Source: Candidatus Avelusimicrobium pullicaecorum
GTDB taxonomy: Bacteria; Elusimicrobiota; Elusimicrobia; Elusimicrobiales; Elusimicrobiaceae
Assembly (NCBI GenBank): GCA_944322825.1
Contig: CALUQD010000009.1
Span: 1 to 40,465, forward strand
DNA length: 40,465 nucleotides
Direction: 5' to 3'
Position numbers and translations under genes: made by a program. Below, piece by piece: positions 32,371 to 40,256 of the stretch. The notes beneath the pieces are model-generated. The model saw nothing but the letters and a program-made list of their open reading frames with translations, was not told the origin of the DNA and did not search any database. Every line of letters starts with the position of its first letter. Position 1 is the stretch's first letter.

Positions 32371-33393
32371 TTAGAAAAGTAAATCGGTATGTTGTTTGCG
32401 GCCCATATGTTCGTAGGCTTTGCGGGTGGCTACGCGTCCGCGCGGGGTGCGCGCAATAAAACCGGCTTTGATGAGGAACGGTTCTATGACGTCGGTCAGC
32501 GTGTCTACCGCTTCGGACACGGCAATCGCCAGATTGTCCACACCCACCGGTCCGCCGGAAAAGCGGTCGATGAGGGCTTCCAAAATCCGTTTGTCCACAC
32601 TGTCCAGGCCTTCGCCGTCGATATCCAGCGAGTCCATCGCCGTGTTGGCGATATCGTGCGTGATGACGCCGTTTCCCTTTACTTGGGCAAAATCCCGTGC
32701 GCGGCGCAGCAAGCGGTTGGCGATGCGCGGCGTGCCGCGGGAACGTTTGGCCAGCTCCGTAAGGCCCGCGCGGTCCGCCTGAATATTCAGCAGGCGGGCG
32801 GAGCGTTCCAAAATATCGGTAATTTCGGGGATTTCGTAAAACCCGAGGTTAAATACAATGCCAAAGCGGTCGCGCAGGGGGCCGGTCAGCAGGCCGGAGC
32901 GGGTCGTCGCGCCGACGAGCGTAAAGCGCGGCACGGCCAGTTTTAAGGTGGTGGAGCCGGCGCCTTTGCCGGTGTTGATAAAAAAGGTGAAATCTTCCAT
33001 TGCCGGGTAGAGGGCTTCTTCCACGGCGGGGTTTAGGCGGTGGATTTCGTCAATAAACAAGATATCCCCGTCGGACAGTTCGGTGGTCAGCATAGCGGCC
33101 AAGTCGCCGGGGCGGGCCAGCACGGGGCCGGAAGTGACTTTGATGTTCACGCCCATTTCCCGCGCCAAGATGTTAGCCAGCGTGGTTTTGCCCAGGCCGG
33201 GCGGCGCGTAAAAAAGGCAGTGGTCCAACGCTTCTTTGCGGGATTTGGCGGCCGCAATAAAAATGCGTAAATTTTCTTTTAGTTTTTCCTGGCCGACAAA
33301 TTCGTCCAAGGTGGTGGGGCGCAAAGCGGCTTCCAGCCCGGCGTTTTCGTCGGGCAGTTGGGAAACGTTTAAAATTTCGTTTTGGTTGCTCAT
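32371..33393 (-). CDS. ruvB: Holliday junction branch-migration helicase RuvB
   Basis: A 340-residue AAA+ motor that with RuvA drives branch migration. Walker A is in [13 protein letters not shown]; Walker B is in [15 protein letters not shown]; the arginine finger region lies in [10 protein letters not shown], and the C-terminal winged helix has [12 protein letters not shown]. It overlaps ruvA by 4 bases. Its partner ruvC lies beyond pilin P5. Confidence 0.98.
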   Translation of the reverse strand: MSNQNEILNVSQLPDENAGLEAALRPTTLDEFVGQEKLKENLRIFIAAAKSRKEALDHCLFYAPPGLGKTTLANILAREMGVNIKVTSGPVLARPGDLAAMLTTELSDGDILFIDEIHRLNPAVEEALYPAMEDFTFFINTGKGAGSTTLKLAVPRFTLVGATTRSGLLTGPLRDRFGIVFNLGFYEIPEITDILERSARLLNIQADRAGLTELAKRSRGTPRIANRLLRRARDFAQVKGNGVITHDIANTAMDSLDIDGEGLDSVDKRILEALIDRFSGGPVGVDNLAIAVSEAVDTLTDVIEPFLIKAGFIARTPRGRVATRKAYEHMGRKQHTDLLF

Positions 33394-34001
33394 TTTTTCA
33401 GTACCCGCAGGGCCTCTTTGATGATGTTTTCAATTTTGTCGTTGGGGTTGATGCCTTCGGCATACAGTTTTTCCATTGCGCGGCGCGCTTCCGCCGCCGA
33501 ATACCCCAGCGCGGACAAGGCTTCCAGCACGCCGCTCATATACGGCGCTTCGTCCATCACTTTTATTTTGCTTTCGCCCTGGACGGTGACGGCGTCCATC
33601 TTGTCCTTTAAGGAGTTGATGAGTTTTTCCGCCGTTTTGGATGTAAAACCAAAAATGCCCGTCAAAATTTTCGGGTCGCGTTTTAAAATGGCGTTGTGGA
33701 AATCGGCCACTGAACGCAAGGCTTTGTTCAAAAATTCCATTGCTTTTTTGGGGCCGGTGTTGGGAATGGCGGTTTTAAACAGGAGCCAAAGGTCTTTGTC
33801 CTCTTTGTTTAAAAATCCGTACAGGACGGTTCCGTCGTAGGGGGAAATGGATTCGGCCACATACAGCGCGGCTTCGGTTCCCGCCGTCAGCTCCAAAGCG
33901 GAGCTGTGGGCCAGGTTCACTTCATACCCTACCCCGCCGCAGACGATAACGACGCCGTCCTCTTTCACTTCCAGCACTTCGCCTTTTAAATACGCTATCA
34001 T
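33390..34001 (-). CDS. ruvA: Holliday junction DNA-binding protein RuvA
   Basis: A 203-residue tetramer-forming protein that holds the junction. The OB-fold start [12 protein letters not shown], a helix-hairpin-helix region with [13 protein letters not shown] and [10 protein letters not shown], and the C-terminal three-helix domain that binds RuvB ([16 protein letters not shown]) are all present. No Shine-Dalgarno site; the ATG is 6 bases after an extended -10 (34008-34016), so the message may be leaderless. It is the first gene of ruvA-ruvB-spoIID-queA. Confidence 0.95.
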   Translation of the reverse strand: MIAYLKGEVLEVKEDGVVIVCGGVGYEVNLAHSSALELTAGTEAALYVAESISPYDGTVLYGFLNKEDKDLWLLFKTAIPNTGPKKAMEFLNKALRSVADFHNAILKRDPKILTGIFGFTSKTAEKLINSLKDKMDAVTVQGESKIKVMDEAPYMSGVLEALSALGYSAAEARRAMEKLYAEGINPNDKIENIIKEALRVLKK

Positions 34002-34007
34002 ACCTAC

Positions 34008-34016
34008 ATTTTAGCA
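34008..34016 (-). promoter_or_regulatory. Leaderless-type promoter of ruvA
   Basis: Minus strand TGC-TAAAAT lies 6 bases before the ruvA ATG. The promoter sits at the edge of the pilin P5 cassette, which separates ruvA from ruvC. Confidence 0.6.
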
Positions 34017-34309
34017 TATTATCCGGCCGGAGCCCGGCCGAGGCCAAGGGAGTACTTTTTGGGGCGGGAAAAAGTACCAAAAAACGCCCGGTGCCGTTGC
34101 GCAAGAGCGCGACATTGCAGGAACAGTGTGGCGTGCTAGCGGGTAAAGAGAGGGGGGCACCGGCTCTAGGCTGTTGCGTATGGTGCAACAGTGCGGAAAC
34201 AGTGTGGCGTAAACTAATCGCGCTAATGGGTATAGAGTTCCACCCCCTGGAAGGGGCCCTTTTTCTGACGCCAGAAAAAGGGCGAAAAAGAGCGCCGCCC
34301 CAGGGAGCC

Positions 34310-34406
34310 ACAAAAATCACTTTCAAACGGGAAATTTTATAACTTGCGCGGGCTTTGCCCGCGCTCAAACAATAAAATTTTCTAATCCGTTTGAAAGGCT
34401 TTTTGT
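34310..34406 (+). repeat. Nested hairpin element, copy E2
   Basis: ACAAAAA (34310-34316) pairs with TTTTTGT (34400-34406). CTTTCAAACGG (34320-34330) pairs with CCGTTTGAAAG (34387-34397). GAAATTTTAT (34331-34340) pairs with ATAAAATTTTC (34372-34382, one extra T). GCGCGGGC (34346-34353) pairs with GCCCGCGC (34357-34364). Compared with E1, the changed bases in the stems are matched by changed partners. Confidence 0.85.
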
Positions 34407-34510
34407 AGACGGCTCTAAAGGGGGCGGATAAACGACACCAGCAACGATAATGACAGAAGCGGAAACAACGACCACAGTAACGACAGAAGAGAAAAGGGCC
34501 CGCATTTTGG

Positions 34511-34536
34511 GTACTTTTTGGTGCCCTAAAAAGTAC
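34511..34536. repeat. Poly-T/poly-A hairpin
   Basis: GTACTTTTT (34511-34519) pairs with AAAAAGTAC (34528-34536). The same hairpin follows the nested hairpin elements near P6 (40193-40218). Confidence 0.65.
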
Positions 34537-34649
34537 AGGTAAGAGCAATTGTGTTAACGGATATAGAAACAGGAGGTTTCCTCAAGAACGCGATATTGCA
34601 GGGACCGTGTGGCTTGAATTAGTCGTGTTGGTGCGCATAGAGTTGGGAG

Positions 34650-34699
34650 CCCCGGCGCGGGGGCCTTGACTCGTTTTTTTTTTTTGATAAATTTTGTCT
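34650..34699 (+). promoter_or_regulatory. Promoter of pilin P5 with 12-T spacer tract
   Basis: A GC hairpin (GCCCC...GGGGC, 34649-34664), a -35 of TTGACT (34666-34671, the best match to TTGACA among the pilins), 12 T (34674-34685) in a 16-base spacer, extended -10 TGA-TAAATT (34685-34693) and the ATG 6 bases later at 34700. Confidence 0.7.
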
Positions 34700-35266
34700 A
34701 TGAGCACAACTTATCAAAAAACCTTCCCGGCGGGGAAAAACGCCGGATTTACGCTTATAGAGCTTCTTGTGGTGGTTTTAATTATCGGTATTCTGTCGGC
34801 GATTGCGCTGCCGCAGTATACCAAAGCGGTGGAAAAATCCCGCGCGGCGCAGGCATTGGCGGTTTTGAAATCCTTTGGGCAAGCGTATCAAGCCTATTAT
34901 ATGGCCAATGGGGAATATCCGACTTCGTTTGACCAGCTGGATTTGGATATGAAAGGTTGGACGGGAAAGGAAAAGTGGTACACTTATAATAATACGGACA
35001 CGCGTTCTAATGGAGATTGGTCTTTGCAGCTTTTAAATAAAACAGATACCGCTGGAATATACATTGGTCGACTTACCGGGGAATATAAAGGCGTTGGCTT
35101 TGGCTTTTTTGGAAAGGCACTGTATGATACGGATACGATTTTGTGCTTGGAGCGGACAAGCGGTGGAGTTGTTTTTGAAAAAAATGCCGGGGATTACTGT
35201 ACCAAACTTTTTCATGCACCGTTTCTTAACGCTGTAGGCGGAACGCGGGCCTATCGTATGCCGTAA
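34700..35266 (+). CDS. Type IV prepilin (P5)
   Basis: A 188-residue prepilin with leader MSTTYQKTFPAGKNAG, mature [23 protein letters not shown] and Glu5. YYMANGEYPTSFDQLDLDM follows, then a variable region that differs from the others. ATG at 34700 is taken over the in-frame TTG at 34694 by analogy with P1 and P6. Its stop codon touches the ruvC stop on the other strand (35266/35267), with no room for a terminator. It lies within the yebC-ruvC-ruvA-ruvB order on the opposite strand, a sign of insertion. Confidence 0.9.
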   Translation: MSTTYQKTFPAGKNAGFTLIELLVVVLIIGILSAIALPQYTKAVEKSRAAQALAVLKSFGQAYQAYYMANGEYPTSFDQLDLDMKGWTGKEKWYTYNNTDTRSNGDWSLQLLNKTDTAGIYIGRLTGEYKGVGFGFFGKALYDTDTILCLERTSGGVVFEKNAGDYCTKLFHAPFLNAVGGTRAYRMP

Positions 35267-35839
35267 TTATTTAATTACCTTTTTGATTTGCGCTTTTTGG
35301 GCGGCCTTCAGCTTGGCTAAGAAGGCCGTTTTTACGTTTAGCATGGCATTTAGCGGGGCGGTTTTGGCGTGGCAGACGGCAATGGCCACGGCGTCTGCCG
35401 TGTCATCGGGCGAGGGGGCTTTGTCCAACCGCAGCGTTAGTTGCACCATCCGCTGGACCTGTTTTTTGTCCGCGGTGCCCGTGCCGCAAATCATCATTTT
35501 CACGCGTTTGGGGGGATAAAAAGAAATGGCTTTGCCCGCCAGCTGGCAGGCCAGGATAATCACGCCGCGGGTCATCACGGTGTTGGCCATGGTAACGGCG
35601 CGTTTTAAAAAGTAGTTCTGCTCCATCGCCACTTGGTCCGGCTGATACGTGGCCAGCAGTTTTTGCAATTCGTTAAAAATATATTCCAACCGTTCGGGCA
35701 GTTCCTGTTCGGCCCCGGTGTGGATGAGGCCGCACGCCTGTAAAGACAAAACGGAACGGGCGTCCCTTGTAAGGATGGCCCATCCCGTTCTGTCTAAACC
35801 AGGGTCTATACCTAAAACGGTGGTTGTTTGCTTGTTCAA
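35267..35839 (-). CDS. ruvC: Holliday junction endonuclease RuvC
   Basis: A 190-residue resolvase. Catalytic acids: Asp12 in VLGIDPGLDRTG, Glu in VAMEQNYFLKR and the C-terminal DDTADAVAIAVCH. It starts with TTG (35837-35839, minus strand), preceded by AGAGGA. The usual length is 160-190; the C-terminal 20 residues are basic. It lies 12 bases after yebC, as in many bacteria, but its partners ruvAB are cut off by the pilin P5 cassette. Confidence 0.95.
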   Translation of the reverse strand: MNKQTTTVLGIDPGLDRTGWAILTRDARSVLSLQACGLIHTGAEQELPERLEYIFNELQKLLATYQPDQVAMEQNYFLKRAVTMANTVMTRGVIILACQLAGKAISFYPPKRVKMMICGTGTADKKQVQRMVQLTLRLDKAPSPDDTADAVAIAVCHAKTAPLNAMLNVKTAFLAKLKAAQKAQIKKVIK

Positions 35840-35851
35840 GCGTCCTCTGTG

Positions 35852-36610
35852 TTAGGCGTTGAGTTTGGCCGCTACGGCTTCGTCGATGTTGGAGTTGTCG
35901 TAGACGTTTTTGGTATCGTCGTGATCGTCCAAGGCTTCCAGCATTTTCATCAACGTTTCGGCAGTGTGTTCGTCCGTGATGGTTACTTCCGTATCCGGCA
36001 GCATCGTCAAATCGGCTGATTCGGGCGTAATGCCCTTGGCTTCAATGGCTTTCTTCACGGCGTCCAATTCCGCCATATCCGGGTTGGTGATGACTTCGTA
36101 CACATCGCCTTCGGTGCGTACGTCTTCGGCGCCGGCTTCCAGCGCGAGGTTCATCAAGTCGTCTTCGGAAATATCTTCTTTCTTTACGACGATAAGCCCT
36201 TTGCCTTTAAACATATAGGACACGCAGCCCGCCGTGCCGATAGAACCGCCGTGGCTGGTGAAAATTTTGCGGATTTCCGAGAAAGTACGGTTTTTGTTGT
36301 CCGTCGTGCATTCCACGATGACCGCCACGGAACCGGGGCCGTAGCCTTCGTACGTGATTTCTTCGTACGACACGCCCGGCAGCTGGCCGGTACCTTTCAT
36401 AATGGCGCGTTTGACGTTGTCCGACGGCATATTGGCCGCACGGGCGTCATCAATGGCTTTGCGCAAGCGGGGGTTTTGATCCGGGTTGCCGCCGCTCATC
36501 TTGGCGGCGATGGTGATTTCTCTTAAAATTTTGGTAAATACTTTACCTTTTTTGGCGTCTACGAGGGCCTTTTTGTGTTTAATACCGGCCCAGTGCGAAT
36601 GTCCACCCAT
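35852..36610 (-). CDS. YebC/PmpR family transcriptional regulator
   Basis: A 252-residue protein. The start MGGHSHWAGIKHKKALVDAKKGK, the middle KAIDDARAANMPSDNVKRAI and EITYEGYGPGSVAVIVECTTDN, and the acidic C-terminal domains match YebC along the whole length. Some members are DNA-binding regulators and others help ribosomes at proline runs; the role here cannot be decided. An AAGGAG site is 7 bases before the ATG. It leads the yebC-ruvC pair; the promoter is at 36645-36653. Confidence 0.95.
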   Translation of the reverse strand: MGGHSHWAGIKHKKALVDAKKGKVFTKILREITIAAKMSGGNPDQNPRLRKAIDDARAANMPSDNVKRAIMKGTGQLPGVSYEEITYEGYGPGSVAVIVECTTDNKNRTFSEIRKIFTSHGGSIGTAGCVSYMFKGKGLIVVKKEDISEDDLMNLALEAGAEDVRTEGDVYEVITNPDMAELDAVKKAIEAKGITPESADLTMLPDTEVTITDEHTAETLMKMLEALDDHDDTKNVYDNSNIDEAVAAKLNA

Positions 36611-36644
36611 AGGTATACTCCTTACTGCAAATTTAGATACTTCT

Positions 36645-36653
36645 ATTTTAGCA
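36645..36653 (-). promoter_or_regulatory. Promoter of yebC-ruvC
   Basis: Minus strand TGC-TAAAAT is an extended -10; the predicted leader is about 28 bases and holds the AAGGAG site, so this message is not leaderless. Confidence 0.6.
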
Positions 36654-36700
36654 AATTTTGGTTCCCTCGGCAGAGGGTCTGCCGGCAGGAAAATAAAATC

Positions 36701-36773
36701 TGCCCCGTACAGGACTTGAACCTGTACCACCGGTTCCGAAGACCGGGACTCTATCCAATTGAGCTAACGGGGC
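36701..36773 (-). tRNA. tRNA-Arg (TCG anticodon)
   Basis: On the minus strand: acceptor GCCCCGT with ACGGGGC (perfect), D arm GCTC...GAGT, anticodon stem CCGGT/ACCGG around CTTCGGA giving TCG, and T arm CAGG-TTCAAGT-CCTG. The CCA end is not encoded. A promoter lies at 36816-36824. Confidence 0.93.
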
Positions 36774-36815
36774 GATTGTTACGGGTGCCGTTTCCCTTTG
36801 GCGGGCGGCGCTTTT

Positions 36816-36824
36816 ATTGTAGCA
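36816..36824 (-). promoter_or_regulatory. Promoter of tRNA-Arg(TCG)
   Basis: Minus strand TGC-TACAAT is an extended -10 about 45 bases before the mature tRNA end. It lies just after the cation transporter gene. Confidence 0.55.
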
Positions 36825-36837
36825 AACTTTGCCCGGC

Positions 36838-37758
36838 TTATTTGGCCGGCGCGTGGGCGTGGTCCAGCGAGGACGGCTCCGGATGGATGGTGACCAGCGT
36901 CTGCGGGCCGAAGGCCTGCTGCAGGGCTTGCTCCATTTTGTCCGTGGCGTTGTGCACGCGTTTTAAGTTCCACTCGTCCGGCAAATAAACGTGAAATTCC
37001 AAGCAGGCATATCCGCCGATTTTGCGCGTTTTGATGTTGTGTGCGCACGCGGCCGGTTCGGCCTGGCGGCAGATTTTTACGATGTTCTTTTCCGCCTGGG
37101 CGCCCAGCGATTTATCCAGTAGTTCCTGCGTGGCGGATTTTAAAATGTTCCAGGCGACTTCAAAAATAAAGAAGCTGACGATGACCGCGGCCAGCGGGTC
37201 CAGCACCGTCCATTTGTTGCCCAAAAAATACGCCCCGCCGATACCCAGCAGGGTGCCGATGGAGCTCATCGCGTCCGAGCGGTGGTGCCAGGCGTTGGCT
37301 TCCAGTGCGGAACTGCCGATTTGCTTGGCAGCTTTGAGGGTGTAGCGGTACAGCCATTCCTTTACAATAATGGACAGCACGGCCGTCCACAGCGCTACGG
37401 CGTGCGGGCGGGCGATGGTGCCGCCTTCGGCCAGGCGGACGATGTCCGTCACGCCGTTGTACAAAATTTTGGCTCCCACCGCCAGCAACGCTACGGCAAT
37501 CACCAGCGCGGCCATGGTTTCAAAACGGCCGTGGCCGTAGGCGTGGTCCTGGTCGGCCGGGCGGGCCGAAAATTTTAAACTCACCAGCACCACAATGTCC
37601 GTCAGCGAGTCGGACAGCGAATGCACCGCGTCCGCCACCATGGCGGAGCTGCGCCCCCAGATACCGGCCGCAAACTTGGCCGCGCAGAGGAGCGTGTTGA
37701 TAATCATACCCTTGACGGTAATGTCCCGGGCAAAAGCAGAACGCGTTTGTAAATCCAT
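36838..37758 (-). CDS. Cation diffusion facilitator transporter
   Basis: An inner-membrane exporter of 306 residues that moves divalent metals (Zn, Fe, Mn or Co) out in exchange for protons. Six hydrophobic segments are seen in residues 15-215. Metal ligands are the H-x3-D pairs His46/Asp50 (DAVHSLSD) and His158/Asp162 (HHRSDAMSS). The C-terminal cytoplasmic domain (about 215-306) has His and Asp. Specificity is not predictable from this alone. A leaderless-type promoter precedes it. It runs opposite to the CpXC gene. Confidence 0.92.
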   Translation of the reverse strand: MDLQTRSAFARDITVKGMIINTLLCAAKFAAGIWGRSSAMVADAVHSLSDSLTDIVVLVSLKFSARPADQDHAYGHGRFETMAALVIAVALLAVGAKILYNGVTDIVRLAEGGTIARPHAVALWTAVLSIIVKEWLYRYTLKAAKQIGSSALEANAWHHRSDAMSSIGTLLGIGGAYFLGNKWTVLDPLAAVIVSFFIFEVAWNILKSATQELLDKSLGAQAEKNIVKICRQAEPAACAHNIKTRKIGGYACLEFHVYLPDEWNLKRVHNATDKMEQALQQAFGPQTLVTIHPEPSSLDHAHAPAK

Positions 37759-37764
37759 ATCTAT

Positions 37765-37773
37765 ATTTTATCA
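37765..37773 (-). promoter_or_regulatory. Leaderless-type promoter of the cation transporter
   Basis: Minus strand TGA-TAAAAT lies 6 bases before the ATG, with no Shine-Dalgarno site. Confidence 0.6.
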
Positions 37774-37819
37774 TTTCTGCATGGGCGGCAGGAAAGCAGT
37801 AGTCAAACTAATGTTTTTT

Positions 37820-37828
37820 TGCTATAAC
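37820..37828 (+). promoter_or_regulatory. Promoter of the CpXC gene
   Basis: TGC-TATAAC is an extended -10; the ATG at 37837 is 8 bases downstream and no ribosome site is seen, so the message is near-leaderless. TAGTCA at 37800-37805 is a weak -35. Confidence 0.5.
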
Positions 37829-37836
37829 TAATACAT

Positions 37837-38478
37837 ATGAAATCCATTAAAAACGAAGCAGCCGCACGCTGCCCCAACCATTGTGAACCTTTTGATGTGG
37901 AGTATTGGTCGTTCATCAGTGCCGAACAAGACCCCGATTTGAAAACCGCCATTTTGGGCGGCGAACTCAATTTAGTACAGTGCCCCGAGTGCAAGACGTT
38001 TTTTCACCACGACGGGGATTTGATTTATTTTGACGCGCCTTCAGAGCTGCTTGTCTTTGTGTTCTCGGAGAAAGACCGTCAGCGCGAGCCGGAGCTGGTG
38101 GCTCGTATGCACAAGGATTATAACCTAATCAAAAACACTTTGCTAAAGCAGTTAAATATGGACTACCCGCCCATATGCGTATTTGGGCTGGAAGCCCTAA
38201 AGGGGGTTTTGCAGGGGGAAGAGGAAGCGTCTTATGAATCGGAAGCGGTGGCTGCTTCGGCAGCGGCCGCCGGCCTGCGCGTGGTGCGGTTGAAACCGTC
38301 TTATGCGCGGGAGCACCATTTCCCGTTCTATGTGCCCGCACCGGAAAAGGACCAAACGCCCAACGGTTATGCCGTGGCGGCAAGCAAAGTCCTTAAAACC
38401 GGCTTGCAGAGCAAAATGCTGCGCAACTTTTTGGACCAAATGAGCCAAGACAAAGCCTTGCCCCCGCAAGTGCTATGA
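37837..38478 (+). CDS. CpXC domain protein
   Basis: A 213-residue protein. The N-terminal 100 residues fit the CpXC domain: Cys at RCPNHC and at QCPECKTFF form a likely zinc site, with LIYFDAPSELLVFVFSE between strands. The function of this family is unknown. The rest has no recognised motif, apart from an Ala-rich stretch near 140. It overlaps the nucleotidyltransferase gene by 4 bases (ATGA), so they are translated together; a link to tRNA maturation is only a guess from this. Confidence 0.8.
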   Translation: MKSIKNEAAARCPNHCEPFDVEYWSFISAEQDPDLKTAILGGELNLVQCPECKTFFHHDGDLIYFDAPSELLVFVFSEKDRQREPELVARMHKDYNLIKNTLLKQLNMDYPPICVFGLEALKGVLQGEEEASYESEAVAASAAAAGLRVVRLKPSYAREHHFPFYVPAPEKDQTPNGYAVAASKVLKTGLQSKMLRNFLDQMSQDKALPPQVL

Positions 38479-39587
38479 TTGCCAACATACCAAAACAATA
38501 TAGGGATCAACTCTACGCCATTGGTGCGTATGCCCAAAAACTGGGTTTAAAAGCCTGGGTGGTGGGCGGCGCCGTGCGCGATTTTTACCTTAAAAAAAAT
38601 ACGCTGGATATTGATTTGACTTTTGACGGAAATCAAGAGTCCGTAGCCGGTTTTTGCATCAAACAGTGGGGGGGCGGAAAGAAAAAGTTTTCCCAATTTG
38701 GCACGTTTCGCGTAAACTTGGATAACGGCCTAAAACTGGATATGGTCCGCGCCCGCAAAGAAACCTATCCCTACCCCGGTTCCTTGCCGGTGGTGGCTTT
38801 TTCCAAAGAAATGAAGGACGATTTGTTTCGGCGTGATTTTACGACCAACGCCTGGTGCTTTTCCATTTTGCCGCAAAACTTCGGCCAACCGTACGACCCG
38901 TTCGGCGCGCAGAAAGATATTGATGCCGGCATTGTGCGCATTTTGCACGACAAAAGTTTTTTGGACGATCCTACCCGCATGTTCCGCGCCGTGCGGTTTG
39001 CGGGGCGGTTCGGCTGGCGGCTGGCCCCCAAGACGGAGCGGCTGCTGGTGGAAGCGGTGGAAGGGGAATACCCGCTGCTTTTAACGCGGGAACGCTTTTG
39101 CCACGAATTTATAAAGGTGTTGGAAGAAGCACGCGTAAAAGAAATTTTTGCCCTGATGGAAAAATACGACCTGCTTAAATTTGCCTGGCCCGGCCTGCAT
39201 TGGGACGATAAATTGCTTCAAACGCAAGATCCCATGGTGCGGGTGGGCATTTTGGCGTGTTCGCTGGGGCCCAGCGGCGAGGATTTTTTGCGTACGCTGC
39301 ACTTGCCCAAAGAACCTGCCCAGGCCATTTTGGGTGCGTGGAAAATTGCACAGGAAAAAATGAGCCCGCAAACGCGGCTGCTGCCCTTGCAACGGGATAT
39401 TTTGCAGGCGGTCTTGCCGGGCTTGCCTCCGGCTGCGTTGGAGCCGTGTTTTGTGCGCGGGGGCGAACTGAAAGACTTGGGGTTGGCCGGCCGCCGGATT
39501 TCCGGCGCGCTGGACCGCGTGCGCAAAGCCCAGTTTTCCGGCGAAATAAAAAACCGCGAGGAAGCGTTGGCCTTTTTAAAAAAGTAG
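38475..39587 (+). CDS. tRNA nucleotidyltransferase / poly(A) polymerase family
   Basis: A 370-residue class II nucleotidyltransferase. The active site is GGAVRDFYLKKNTLDIDLTF (Asp45 and Asp47), followed by RRDFTTNAW and the neck motif DPTRMFRAVRFAGRFGW near 165. It most likely adds CCA to tRNA 3' ends: neither tRNA-Arg nor tRNA-Gln in this window encodes CCA, so such an enzyme is required. A poly(A) polymerase or A-adding subtype is possible. It overlaps the CpXC gene and ends with a terminator. Confidence 0.9.
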   Translation: MIANIPKQYRDQLYAIGAYAQKLGLKAWVVGGAVRDFYLKKNTLDIDLTFDGNQESVAGFCIKQWGGGKKKFSQFGTFRVNLDNGLKLDMVRARKETYPYPGSLPVVAFSKEMKDDLFRRDFTTNAWCFSILPQNFGQPYDPFGAQKDIDAGIVRILHDKSFLDDPTRMFRAVRFAGRFGWRLAPKTERLLVEAVEGEYPLLLTRERFCHEFIKVLEEARVKEIFALMEKYDLLKFAWPGLHWDDKLLQTQDPMVRVGILACSLGPSGEDFLRTLHLPKEPAQAILGAWKIAQEKMSPQTRLLPLQRDILQAVLPGLPPAALEPCFVRGGELKDLGLAGRRISGALDRVRKAQFSGEIKNREEALAFLKK

Positions 39588-39605
39588 GTTATCTTTGTTT
39601 ATGAC

Positions 39606-39634
39606 AAAACCCCGCTCTTTGGAGCGGGGTTTTT
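39606..39634 (+). terminator. Terminator after the nucleotidyltransferase gene
   Basis: AAAACCCCGCTC and GAGCGGGGTTTT form a 12-bp stem around TTTG. Confidence 0.93.
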
Positions 39635-39731
39635 ATTTGGGGCAGACGGATAAATTGGCACAGCATAGGGAAACGGTACGTTGTGCTAGTCGTGCTAGCG
39701 AACATAGAGCGGGGAGGCCAAGCTTTGGCCC

Positions 39732-39753
39732 CTTTTTCTGGTGCCAGAAAAAG
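39732..39753. repeat. Poly-T/poly-A hairpin
   Basis: CTTTTTCTGG (39732-39741) pairs with CCAGAAAAAG (39744-39753), a perfect 10-bp stem with a 2-base loop. Confidence 0.7.
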
Positions 39754-39871
39754 TACCAAAAAGCGCCCGGTGCCGTTGCGCAAGAGCGCGACATTGCAGG
39801 AACAGTGTGGCCCAACCAGTCGTGTTAACGGGTGAAGGAAAGGGGGCACCGGCTCGGTGCCCCAGGGCCCC

Positions 39872-39968
39872 ATAAAAATCACTTCCAAGCGGGAAATTTT
39901 ATAACTCGCGCGGGCTTTGCCCCGCGCTCAAAAAATAAAATTTCTAATCCGCTTGGAAGGCTTTTTAT
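39872..39968 (+). repeat. Nested hairpin element, copy E3
   Basis: ATAAAAA/TTTTTAT (39872-39878 and 39962-39968), CTTCCAAGCGG/CCGCTTGGAAG (39882-39892 and 39949-39959), GAAATTTTAT/ATAAAATTTC (39893-39902 and 39935-39944) and GCGCGGG/CCCGCGC (39908-39914 and 39921-39927). The outer stems match E1; the top hairpin matches E2 more closely. Confidence 0.85.
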
Positions 39969-40072
39969 AGACGGGGCGAAAGGGCCGGATAAACGGCAAC
40001 AAGCACGGCCACGGCAAAAGCGGAAACGGCTTTCCTTTTTGCCGTTGTTTTTGGGGCCCTTTAGAGCCGCTT

Positions 40073-40167
40073 ATAAAATACGCTTTCGGGCGAAAAAGGC
40101 GTTTTATCTGTCTGAGCGCGGGGGACCCGCGCGAGTTATAAACGCCCGCCCGAAAGGTGTATTTTAT
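40073..40167 (-). repeat. Nested hairpin element, inverted diverged copy E4
   Basis: ATAAAATA (40073-40080) pairs with TATTTTAT (40160-40167). CTTTCGGGCG (40083-40092) pairs with CGCCCGAAAG (40147-40156). GGCGTTTTAT (40098-40107) pairs with ATAAACGCC (40138-40146, one base short). GCGCGGG (40116-40122) pairs with CCCGCGC (40126-40132). Read on the minus strand it has the same parts as E1 in the same order, including the unpaired AACTC before the top hairpin and the bulge on the 3' side. Its stems share few bases with E1. Confidence 0.75.
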
Positions 40168-40192
40168 GGCTCCCCGGGCCCCGCATTTTTTG

Positions 40193-40218
40193 GTACTTTT
40201 TTGTGCCCAAAAAAGTAC
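40193..40218. repeat. Poly-T/poly-A hairpin
   Basis: GTACTTTTTT (40193-40202) pairs with AAAAAAGTAC (40209-40218). It follows E4 as the one at 34511 follows E2. Confidence 0.65.
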
Positions 40219-40256
40219 AGAGGCAATTCATCGTGTTAACGGGTATAGAGAGGGGA

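Larger units (their letters stand above)
34020..34665. repeat. Repeat block in front of pilin P5
   Basis: About 650 bases without a gene. In order: a GTACTTTTT hairpin (34052-34077), two GTGTGGC modules (about 34120 and 34190), another T5 hairpin (34257-34282), nested hairpin copy E2 (34310-34406), a repetitive ACGAYRRC-like stretch (34430-34490), a third hairpin (34511-34536) and a last GTGTGGC/GAGCCC module (34585-34665) that leads to the promoter. It lies inside an otherwise conserved gene order. Confidence 0.75.

Noticed and set aside
39832-40239. A 135-residue open frame across the P6 repeat block
   Set aside because: It reads through both nested hairpin elements, lacks a ribosome site and has no recognisable content.
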